A stretch of 7,150 nt of DNA from Rhizobiaceae bacterium (GTDB lineage: Bacteria; Pseudomonadota; Alphaproteobacteria; Rhizobiales; Rhizobiaceae): contig JAJFMR010000146.1 in assembly GCA_020696915.1 (NCBI GenBank), positions 1 through 7,150 on the forward strand, given 5' to 3'. Below the pieces are notes generated by a model. That model worked only from the letters and a program-made list of their open reading frames with translations, ran no database searches and was not told where the DNA came from. The translations under genes and the position numbers were made by a program. Below are positions 1 through 5,207 of the stretch, one piece after another (position 1 is the stretch's first letter; each line of letters starts with the position of its first letter).

Positions 1-711
1 GCTTCGGGCTTCAACCTGGTCTCCTCCGTTTCGCAGGGCGAGCGCCGCATTGTCGCGGTGGTGATGGGCGGGAGCAGCGGCGCATCCCGCGACAAGCACA
101 TGGCCGAACTGATCAGGAAATATATGCCCAAGGCTTCAACCAAGGGCAAAGGCGCGCCGCTTGTCGCCAGCGCCGGCGGTTCGCCGATGAGCGCTCTGGC
201 AAAAGTCTTCTTGCCAAAGCACGATGCGCCGACACCGGACGCCCGGCCCGAGGACGAGATCGTGGTAGCGGCGGAAGCAGAGGGCGATACCGTGGAAGAA
301 GCAGAGGTCGCGGCCGTTGAGGAAGACGCTGCGCCTAGCCCCAAGCCGAAGTCCGTCTTTGTGGAAACCCTCGAAGCCGCGCCGGTAGAGCAGGCTTATG
401 CGCAACCTTCGCCCGATCGTTTTGGCGGCGACGTCGATCCTGTCGAGACGGCTTCGGTTGCCCCGTCCGGCTGGGCAATTCAGGTCGCCTCGTCGCCGAA
501 TAAGTCCGAAGCCGACGCGTTCCTGGCCAAAACCACAAAGGCGGCGCCTGCCGTCCTTGCCCATGCGTCCGGCTACACCGTCACATTCGACAAGGATGGT
601 GTGACCTACCATCGCGCTCGCTTCGGCGGCTTCGGCTCCAAGACCGCAGCCTGGAAGGCCTGCGCGGCGCTTAAAAGAAAGAAAATCGACTGTTACGCCG
701 TCGAGAACTAG
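1..711 (+). CDS. D-alanyl-D-alanine carboxypeptidase (peptidase S11), C-terminal part with SPOR domain; 5' partial
   Basis: This is the 3' end of a gene that begins before the window; the reading frame is open from base 1 and 236 residues are visible. The first visible residues (ASGFNLVSSV, then RRIVAVVMGG and HMAELIRKYMPKA) match the end of the S11 penicillin-binding carboxypeptidase domain, which follows the KTG active-site motif. The catalytic Ser and KTG residues lie outside the window. A linker rich in Ala, Glu and Pro follows (about bases 238-465). The last 80 residues (about bases 469-708) form a SPOR domain, starting GWAIQVASS and containing YHRARFGGF. In the family, these periplasmic enzymes remove the terminal D-Ala from peptidoglycan pentapeptides, and SPOR domains bind septal glycan stripped of stem peptides. 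Septal targeting here is inference. The gene converges with the J-domain gene, with 43 nt between the stops. The exact paralogue (DacC, DacF or other) cannot be fixed from the tail. Confidence 0.9.
   Translation, partial: ASGFNLVSSVSQGERRIVAVVMGGSSGASRDKHMAELIRKYMPKASTKGKGAPLVASAGGSPMSALAKVFLPKHDAPTPDARPEDEIVVAAEAEGDTVEEAEVAAVEEDAAPSPKPKSVFVETLEAAPVEQAYAQPSPDRFGGDVDPVETASVAPSGWAIQVASSPNKSEADAFLAKTTKAAPAVLAHASGYTVTFDKDGVTYHRARFGGFGSKTAAWKACAALKRKKIDCYAVEN
469..708 (+). other. SPOR domain of the carboxypeptidase
   Basis: This 80-residue C-terminal module starts at GWAIQVASS and runs to the protein end (CYAVEN). It shows the expected SPOR pattern: a first beta strand (IQVASS), an alpha helix with spaced Ala residues (SEADAFLAK), a central strand, the strand YHRARFGGF, then a second helix (KTAAWKACAALKRKKI) and a final strand. 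SPOR domains bind peptidoglycan, especially denuded septal glycan, so the module probably places the enzyme at division sites. That localisation is inferred from the family. Confidence 0.85.
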
Positions 712-754
712 GCCGCGCAACAGGAATCTCCGGAAAGTATCGTGTCGAAGGAGA
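712..754. other. Convergent intergenic gap without a visible terminator
   Basis: The carboxypeptidase gene and the J-domain gene end 43 nt apart on opposite strands. I see no GC-rich hairpin followed by a T-run on either strand, so termination is either Rho-dependent or the two transcripts overlap at their 3' ends. Confidence 0.5.
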
Positions 755-1450
755 CTAGTGGTGATTGGTGAGCAAGACGTCCTTGGCTTCGTTGATCCGC
801 GCCGCCAGGAAAGACGTTCCGCCGAGATCGGGGTGCAGGCGCTGCATCAGGCGGCGGTGCGCCTTGCGGATGTCCGCCGCGGTGGCCCCCGCTTCAAGAC
901 CAAGGACCTTGTAGGCCTCCTCCTTAGTCATGGGGCCCGAACCTGGCGGAACTCCCTGCCTGTCGCGGTCGTTCGGCTGCGCGTCATGGCGCCAGACGGG
1001 AAAACGGCTGTCAAGATACGTCTCTAGGAGCTGTCGGCTTTCGGCATCCCCGCCAAGTTCGGCGTGAAGTTCCTCGAGTTCTTTCAGGCTCATGGACTGC
1101 AGCGATCTCTGCTCATGACGGCCGGCAAGCACCAGCCCCTCGAGTGATCCGCTGTCGTGGTCGAGTTCCATTTCCAGTGCTGCGGTCCGCACAGTCGAGC
1201 GTTTGCCCGGCGTTTTTCTGCCGGCCTGCCGAACCCGTCCGGCGCCGTACCAGGCAATTGCGGCCGACACCAGCATCCCGCCGAGCGCCGCCCGCCCGGC
1301 GACGAGGAGTGCCAGGCCCGCCAGGCCGAGCACCGCAGGCCCGGCGAGCCGCAGGGCGGAAGCCAGGCGCGCCGCGTCGAGGCGCATGAACACCGCGAGC
1401 GCGCCCGCCAGGGCGAGCAGCACGGCCAGCACGCCGAGAACCACGCTCAT
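755..1450 (-). CDS. Membrane-anchored J-domain (DnaJ-like) protein
   Basis: The protein has 231 residues. Residues 1-21 are a strongly hydrophobic helix, and two further hydrophobic segments lie at about 36-53 and 56-70, so the N-terminus is in the membrane. A charged region follows, including KELEELHAELGG at about 123-134. The C-terminal J domain covers about 176-231: EEAYKVLGLEAGAT, helix II (ADIRKAHRRLMQRL), the HPD triad at 206-208, then a short helix III ending four residues before the stop. There is no G/F-rich region or zinc-finger domain, so it is not a DnaJ orthologue; the C-terminal J domain with HPDLGG resembles TIM14/Pam18-type proteins. J domains stimulate the ATPase of a DnaK/Hsp70 partner. 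The ATG at 1450 was chosen because it overlaps the VWA stop as ATGA. An open frame continues upstream to 2194, but that part lies over the VWA gene in a different frame and is not coding. Client and role are unknown. Confidence 0.85.
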   Translation of the reverse strand: MSVVLGVLAVLLALAGALAVFMRLDAARLASALRLAGPAVLGLAGLALLVAGRAALGGMLVSAAIAWYGAGRVRQAGRKTPGKRSTVRTAALEMELDHDSGSLEGLVLAGRHEQRSLQSMSLKELEELHAELGGDAESRQLLETYLDSRFPVWRHDAQPNDRDRQGVPPGSGPMTKEEAYKVLGLEAGATAADIRKAHRRLMQRLHPDLGGTSFLAARINEAKDVLLTNHH

Positions 1451-2181
1451 GCCCGGCTGCTGCCCTTCAGATGGCGGATGAGCAGCCGGTCCTCGGGCCG
1501 GTCGCGGGCCTCCAGCGCCGGCATTCCGCCCGTCGCGAAGACCGCGATCGCCGCAAGCAGATTGGCGAGCGTCGAGGGGGAATTCCGGTCGAAGCGGAAC
1601 CAGGCGCCTTTCGAAAGCCGCGCGATCTCCCGGAATGCGCTCTCCGCCACGGGGTCGTGCCCTTCCTGGAAGATGAATACGGGCACGCCGTGCAGACTCA
1701 AATTGCCCGCCGTGTCGGCAAGGTCGTCGATCCGCTCCTCCATGGCGTCGCCGATATAGACCAGCGCATTCACCTTCTCGGCGGCCGTCTCCTTCAGCGC
1801 GTGGGCAAGCACCTTTCCGAATTGCGTGTGGCCGGCCCTGCACTGGATGCGGGTCATCAGCCGCTTGAGCGATGCGGTATCCCTGACGAATTTCGAGGCG
1901 CGGCACTCGGAGAGGCCGCGAAAGAAGACGAGCTGCACGTTGAGGGATCCGGCCTTGGCGACAGCATCGAACATCTCGCCCTGCAGCGAGCACGCCAGAT
2001 CCCAGGTCGGCTGCCGGCTCATCGTGGCGTCCAGCGACAGGATCAGGCGGCCGGCGGCCGCCGACCTCGCGGCACCGATCGCCCTTGCGTGGCGGACAAA
2101 GGCTTCGATCTCGCCCGCACCGGACCGCTTGACCGGCGGTGGAGCGGATGCTGATGGAACTGGCGGCTTCCTGTCGTTCAT
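1447..2181 (-). CDS. VWA (von Willebrand factor type A) domain protein
   Basis: The 244-residue protein has no signal peptide or membrane segment, so it is probably cytosolic. A Pro/Ala-rich N-terminus (1-22) leads to a VWA fold at about 45-220. The metal-ion-dependent adhesion site is recognisable: LSLDATMS carries D51, T53 and S55 (DxTxS, with Thr for the usual first Ser), T119 sits in GHTQFGK, and D145 in LVYIGDAMEE. FQEGHD (171-176) and EIARLSKGAWFRFD (185-198) complete a pattern I recall from alphaproteobacterial proteins of this type. VWA domains generally mediate metal-dependent protein binding; no partner is known here. Its TGA overlaps the ATG of the J-domain gene, which suggests translational coupling and a joint role. 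No Shine-Dalgarno sequence is visible before the ATG (CTCCTGCC precedes it), so the start is less certain, but no better in-frame start lies nearby. Confidence 0.85.
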   Translation of the reverse strand: MNDRKPPVPSASAPPPVKRSGAGEIEAFVRHARAIGAARSAAAGRLILSLDATMSRQPTWDLACSLQGEMFDAVAKAGSLNVQLVFFRGLSECRASKFVRDTASLKRLMTRIQCRAGHTQFGKVLAHALKETAAEKVNALVYIGDAMEERIDDLADTAGNLSLHGVPVFIFQEGHDPVAESAFREIARLSKGAWFRFDRNSPSTLANLLAAIAVFATGGMPALEARDRPEDRLLIRHLKGSSRA

Positions 2182-2204
2182 GGCAGGAGAACATGTGGCT
2201 TTCC

Positions 2205-2211
2205 GGGGGGG
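2205..2211. repeat. G7 homopolymer upstream of the VWA gene
   Basis: Seven consecutive G residues on the plus strand (C7 on the coding strand) lie 24-30 nt before the VWA ATG, in the 77-nt gap after DUF1489. It is outside any coding region, so slippage would change leader spacing rather than a protein. It may simply be chance in GC-rich DNA or a base-calling weak point. Confidence 0.6.
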
Positions 2212-2258
2212 TATTGCAAGTCCGCCGAAGCCGGCTTGCCGGGCTGCCGGAGCTGCCG

Positions 2259-2696
2259 TCAGAGGAGCCCGAGCTCGGCCAGCTCGCGCCGCAGCGTCGG
2301 CGGCATCTCCAGGAGGCCCCTGCCTGCTGCGGCGAGGTCAGCCGGGGCGTCCGCCGGCTTCAGATAGCGCCAGCCCTGGAAGGCCCGGCGCGGTTGCCAG
2401 ACCGTCCGGATCACCAGCGGATCGAGCATCAGATGGCAGCGCGATATGCCCTGCCCGTCGACGAAGGGGCGAACCTCCAGCAGATGCTGTCGGCACTGCA
2501 CATTTCCCTTGATGACCCAGAAGAGCGAGCCGCCGTCGACGAGATCGCCGACGCGTGCCGGCGCCATCCGCGTGGTGTGAAAGTGCTCTACCGGCTGTCC
2601 CGAGCGGCGGCGCTCGTCGAGCCGTTCCCCGATCCAGTCCTCCAGGTCCTCGACGCTGTCGCAACCGACACAGAGTTTCAGGATGTTGAGGGTCAT
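2259..2696 (-). CDS. DUF1489 family protein
   Basis: The 145-residue protein matches the DUF1489 family, which I recall as largely alphaproteobacterial and without known function. Recognisable blocks are LKLCVGCDSVEDLEDW (7-21), TTRMAPARVGDL (41-52), GGSLFWVIKG (55-64), a segment RQHLLEVRPF followed by DGQGISRCHLMLDP (69-93), and RRAFQGWRYL (103-112). There is no signal peptide or membrane segment, so it is probably cytosolic. Four cysteines are present (9, 12, 68, 87), with C9 and C12 in CxxC spacing; metal binding is possible but unproven. The length looks normal for the family. The ATG at 2696 gives the expected N-terminus; only a weak purine stretch (CCGGAA) precedes it. The gene lies 103 nt after L-serine dehydratase and 77 nt before the VWA gene on the same strand, so co-transcription with VWA and the J-domain gene is plausible. 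Confidence 0.85.
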   Translation of the reverse strand: MTLNILKLCVGCDSVEDLEDWIGERLDERRRSGQPVEHFHTTRMAPARVGDLVDGGSLFWVIKGNVQCRQHLLEVRPFVDGQGISRCHLMLDPLVIRTVWQPRRAFQGWRYLKPADAPADLAAAGRGLLEMPPTLRRELAELGLL

Positions 2697-2704
2697 TTCC
2701 GGAG

Positions 2705-2733
2705 GTTTAGGAGCGGCAGGGGTACCGGGTCAA
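2705..2733 (-). promoter_or_regulatory. Possible sigma-70-type promoter close to the DUF1489 start
   Basis: Reading the minus strand, TTGACC (2733-2728) is a good -35 match. After 17 nt, CTAAAC (2710-2705) is a weak -10 element. Only 8 nt separate the -10 from the ATG at 2696, so a transcript starting here would have almost no leader. Prediction by eye only; the -10 is poor. Confidence 0.3.
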
Positions 2734-2768
2734 CCGTCGGGCCGGTTTATGCACAGAGGGCGGTCCTT

Positions 2769-2782
2769 CCGGCGGCCGCCGG
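2769..2782. repeat. Perfect 14-bp GC palindrome after the L-serine dehydratase gene
   Basis: CCGGCGGCCGCCGG reads the same on both strands and lies 17 nt past the stop codon of the L-serine dehydratase gene, inside the 103-nt gap before DUF1489. It has no loop and no following T-run, so it is not a standard intrinsic terminator. It could be a protein-binding site or chance in GC-rich DNA. Confidence 0.4.
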
Positions 2783-2799
2783 TCGGGAACACGCCGTGA

Positions 2800-4200
2800 T
2801 CAGCACTCGACGACGTTCACGGCCAGCCCGCCAAGGCTGGTTTCCTTGTATTTCTCGTTCATGTCCAGCCCCGTCTGACGCATCGTCTCGATGGCAGCGT
2901 CAAGCGGCACGAAGTGCCGGCCGTCCCCCTTGCAGGCAAGCGAGGCCGCGGTGACCGCCTTCACCGCGCCGAGCGCATTGCGCTCGATGCAGGGCACCTG
3001 AACCAGCCCTGCAACCGGGTCGCAGGTCATGCCGAGATGATGCTCCAGCGCAATCTCCGCGGCGTTCTCGATCTGCTCCGGCGAGCCGCCCATCACCGCG
3101 CACAGACCGGCGGCGGCCATCGCCGCGGCAGAACCGACCTCGCCCTGGCAGCCGACCTCGGCACCGGAGATCGAGGCGTTCGATTTGATGATGCCGCCGA
3201 TCGCCGCGGCGGTGAGCAGAAAATCGCGCACGCTCTCCCTGTCCGCCTCGACGTGGAAATGCAGCCAGTAGCGCATCACCGCCGGAATGACGCCGGCGGC
3301 GCCGTTGGTCGGTGCCGTCACCACGCGACCTCCCGCCGCGTTCTCCTCGTTGACTGCCATGGCATAGATCGACAGCCAGTCATTGGCCAGCAACGGGTTA
3401 GGCCTGTTCAGGCGCCAGTCCTCCTGGAGCCTGTCGTGCAGCTGGCGGGCGCGGCGTCGAACCTTCAGGCCGCCCGGCATGATGCCTTCCTGGGAAAGGC
3501 CCCGCTCTATGCAGGCGCGCATTGCCTCCCAGATGCGATCGAGGCCGGCATCGAGCTCGGTTTCGGACATGAAGACCACTTCATTGGCGCGCATCATGTC
3601 TGCAATGGAGAGCCCGCTGTCGCCCGCCATCCCAAGCATCTCGGCGGCGTTGCCGAATGGATAGGGCACCGGTTTCGCGGATTTTGCAGGCCCGCGCGAC
3701 TTCAGCCGCTGCAATTCCTCTTCCGACACCACAAAGCCGCCCCCGATGGAATAATAGACCCGCCTGAGCAGCAGGCGGCCGTCGCTGCCGCTGGCAAAAA
3801 ACGTCATGCCATTGGCATGCCCGGGCAGCGGCGTCTTCCTGTCGAAGACGAGATCGACGGCCGGATCGAAGCGGTAGGATGGATGTCCGGGCGGCAAGAC
3901 TTGCTTCGCGGCGCGGATTCGGTCGATCATGGGTTCGACCTGGTCCGGATCGAGGCTGGCGGGCAACTCCCCCGCGAGGCCGAGGATCACGGCGCGGTCG
4001 CTGCCGTGGCCGATGCCGGTATAGGCAAGCGAACCATGCAGGCTGGCGGCAATGCGGTCGACCGTCGCGCCGGCAGGACGCGGCCAGTCGCCGGCCAGGA
4101 GTTCGCCCAGGAAGCGCCCGGCAGCCGTCATCGGTCCCATCGTGTGGGAACTGGATGGGCCAATGCCGATCTTGAACAGGTCGAAAACCGACAAAAACAC
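2800..4200 (-). CDS. sdaA: L-serine ammonia-lyase (L-serine dehydratase), single-chain iron-sulfur type
   Basis: This cytosolic enzyme converts L-serine to pyruvate and ammonia with a [4Fe-4S] cluster. The 466 residues match the usual length of single-chain bacterial enzymes (E. coli SdaA is about 454). The N-terminal beta domain starts FLSVFDLFKIGIGPSSSHT (2-20). The C-terminal alpha domain carries VTAPTNGAAGVIPAV (294-308), NASISGAEVGCQGEVGSAA (341-359) and MTCDPVAGLVQVPCIERN (391-408). C351, C393 and C404 are the expected cluster ligands, and the last residue, C466, corresponds to the C-terminal Cys reported to enter the active site in the Legionella enzyme. The start is GTG at 4200: the family begins at FLSVFD, and GAGG lies 9 nt before it. 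The frame is open 56 codons further to an ATG at 4368, but that extension has no family similarity. The gene has its own likely promoter and probably serves serine catabolism. Confidence 0.93.
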   Translation of the reverse strand: MFLSVFDLFKIGIGPSSSHTMGPMTAAGRFLGELLAGDWPRPAGATVDRIAASLHGSLAYTGIGHGSDRAVILGLAGELPASLDPDQVEPMIDRIRAAKQVLPPGHPSYRFDPAVDLVFDRKTPLPGHANGMTFFASGSDGRLLLRRVYYSIGGGFVVSEEELQRLKSRGPAKSAKPVPYPFGNAAEMLGMAGDSGLSIADMMRANEVVFMSETELDAGLDRIWEAMRACIERGLSQEGIMPGGLKVRRRARQLHDRLQEDWRLNRPNPLLANDWLSIYAMAVNEENAAGGRVVTAPTNGAAGVIPAVMRYWLHFHVEADRESVRDFLLTAAAIGGIIKSNASISGAEVGCQGEVGSAAAMAAAGLCAVMGGSPEQIENAAEIALEHHLGMTCDPVAGLVQVPCIERNALGAVKAVTAASLACKGDGRHFVPLDAAIETMRQTGLDMNEKYKETSLGGLAVNVVEC

Positions 4201-4295
4201 GGACGTAATCCTCGCTGGGTGTCGGAGATTCCGCCCTTGTGCCGGGCCGGGCTGCGCAACGGCCGACTTCGGATGGTTTGCGTGCGACACCGCAA
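4201..4295 (-). promoter_or_regulatory. Leader region of sdaA with a long-range inverted repeat
   Basis: About 90 nt lie between the predicted transcription start and the GTG. A 7-bp exact inverted repeat (CGACACC at 4285-4291, GGTGTCG at 4218-4224) could close a roughly 75-nt structured domain that ends just before the ribosome binding site. I do not recognise a known riboswitch; in particular, I do not see glycine-riboswitch motifs. A 7-bp match can arise by chance in GC-rich sequence of this length. Confidence 0.25.
4210..4213 (-). promoter_or_regulatory. Ribosome binding site deciding the GTG start of sdaA
   Basis: GAGG on the minus strand lies 9 nt before the GTG at 4200. Together with the conserved family N-terminus, this favours GTG over the upstream in-frame ATG at 4368. 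Confidence 0.65.
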
Positions 4296-4325
4296 ATATA
4301 GGTGCAGATGGCCCGCGCCTGCAAA
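4296..4325 (-). promoter_or_regulatory. Probable promoter of sdaA
   Basis: On the minus strand, CTATAT (4301-4296) matches the rhizobial -10 consensus as I recall it, and continues to TATATT, 5/6 to TATAAT. Eighteen nt upstream is a weak -35, TTTGCA (4325-4320). It lies in the only sizeable gap of the window (4201-4378), where the surrounding sequence is otherwise GC-rich. Predicted by eye. Confidence 0.45.
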
Positions 4326-4378
4326 CAATGCCGATCACCGGCCGAATCCTGGCACCGGCGGCGGGCATCGAAGTTCCG

Positions 4379-5176
4379 TCAGCCGGCCGGGCCAGGCAGC
4401 AGGCGGTCGATCCGGCCGGTCAGGAAATAGGCCGTAAGGCCGATCCACTCGCGCAGGGCGATCGTCGTAGTCTGCAGCGCGTCGACGGGCACGTCGCGAA
4501 AGATCCCTACCCCTTCCCGGCCCGACGTGCGGTAGTCGGTGGGCCAGGGAAGAACGGCGAAGCCAGCCTTTCGGAATAGCCCCATCGCGCGCGGCATGTG
4601 AAAGGCCGAGGTGACCAGCAGCCAGATCTCGCCTGGCTTCTGGCGTACGAGCGCCGAGGTGAATTCTGCATTTTCGTAGGTATTGCGGGAGCGGTTTTCG
4701 AGAACCAGCCGCTCGGCGGCGACGCCGAGTGCGCCAAGGAGATCCGATGCCGTGTCGGCGTCGGCTTTTCCGCGCAGGACGACGGCACCACTGCCGCCCG
4801 AGACGACGATCCTGGCTTCGGGAAACCGTCTTGCCAGCACGGCGGCTTCGACGAAACGGTCGCCGCCTCCATTCAGCTCATAGCCGCCGCGCGCCAGATT
4901 GACCGCTCCTTCAAAGCCGCCTCCCAGGACGATGATGCCGTCGATTCGCGACGGCAGGGCGGGCCGCGTAAACCGCTCTTCCAGCGGATTGAGCATGAGA
5001 GCGCCCGCCGACGTCCATGCGGAGACGCCGAGAACCAGGAAGGAAGCGGCCAGGGCCGCCGTGGCCAGCCCGCGCCGTCCGAAGCGCATGGCCGCCAGTC
5101 CGGCCAGCAGCAGGAGACCCGCCAGGTTCAGCGGCTGGGCAAGGAACCAGAACAGGCTGGAGAGATAGAAGAACAA
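4379..5176 (-). CDS. YdcF/ElyC/SanA-like (DUF218) membrane protein
   Basis: The protein has 265 residues. Two hydrophobic segments lie at about 8-30 and 37-60, followed by a DUF218 domain at about 78-240 that probably faces the periplasm. DUF218 landmarks are DGIIVLGGG (79-87), RIVVSGGSG (122-130), LENRSRNTYENA (159-170) and LLVTSAFHMPRAMGLF (186-201), then EWIGLTAYFLTGR (243-255). Relatives ElyC and SanA of E. coli affect envelope integrity and peptidoglycan precursor or lipid-carrier metabolism; the chemistry is not established, so the role here is inference. The start is TTG at 5176: it gives the FFYLSSLFW N-terminus and is preceded by a strong Shine-Dalgarno sequence. The frame is open to an ATG at 5335, but that part overlaps gatA and has no family character. 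The gene is 31 nt downstream of gatA and likely shares its transcript. Confidence 0.85.
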   Translation of the reverse strand: MFFYLSSLFWFLAQPLNLAGLLLLAGLAAMRFGRRGLATAALAASFLVLGVSAWTSAGALMLNPLEERFTRPALPSRIDGIIVLGGGFEGAVNLARGGYELNGGGDRFVEAAVLARRFPEARIVVSGGSGAVVLRGKADADTASDLLGALGVAAERLVLENRSRNTYENAEFTSALVRQKPGEIWLLVTSAFHMPRAMGLFRKAGFAVLPWPTDYRTSGREGVGIFRDVPVDALQTTTIALREWIGLTAYFLTGRIDRLLPGPAG

Positions 5177-5180
5177 TTTC

Positions 5181-5188
5181 TCCTCCCC
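5181..5188 (-). promoter_or_regulatory. Strong ribosome binding site deciding the TTG start of the DUF218 gene
   Basis: The minus strand reads AAGGGGAGGAGAAATTG; GGAGG (5186-5182) sits 5 nt before the TTG at 5176. A near-ideal Shine-Dalgarno sequence may compensate for the rare start codon. It lies entirely in the 31-nt gap after the gatA stop. Confidence 0.75.
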
Positions 5189-5207
5189 TTCTCTCCGCTC
5201 GGCCGCG

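Noticed and set aside
758..1027. Small plus-strand open frame of 89 codons beginning near the carboxypeptidase stop.
   Set aside because: It is antisense to the J-domain coding region and has no recognisable features, although its start lies at a plausible position after the upstream gene.
755..2194. A 479-codon open frame on the minus strand that would fuse a long N-terminal region to the J-domain protein.
   Set aside because: Its first 248 codons overlie the VWA gene in another frame and give an Arg/Gly/Pro-rich sequence with no family features. The real gene starts at ATG 1450, where the hydrophobic N-terminus begins.
2228..2237. AAGCCGGCTT palindrome after DUF1489, considered as a terminator.
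   Set aside because: It has only 5-bp arms with no loop and no T-run, and the genes on both sides are probably co-transcribed.
4201..4368. In-frame N-terminal extension of L-serine dehydratase from ATG 4368.
   Set aside because: It has no family similarity, contains the likely promoter, and the GTG at 4200 has a suitable ribosome binding site and the conserved N-terminus.
4201..4378. Glycine or other known riboswitch before sdaA.
   Set aside because: I could not find the conserved core motifs of the glycine riboswitch or another known class in the leader on the coding strand.
2914..4437. A 507-codon plus-strand open frame antisense to sdaA.
   Set aside because: Long antisense frames are common opposite GC-rich genes because stop codons are rare there. 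The sequence has His/Arg/Gly-rich composition and no recognisable motif, while the opposite strand encodes a clear L-serine dehydratase.
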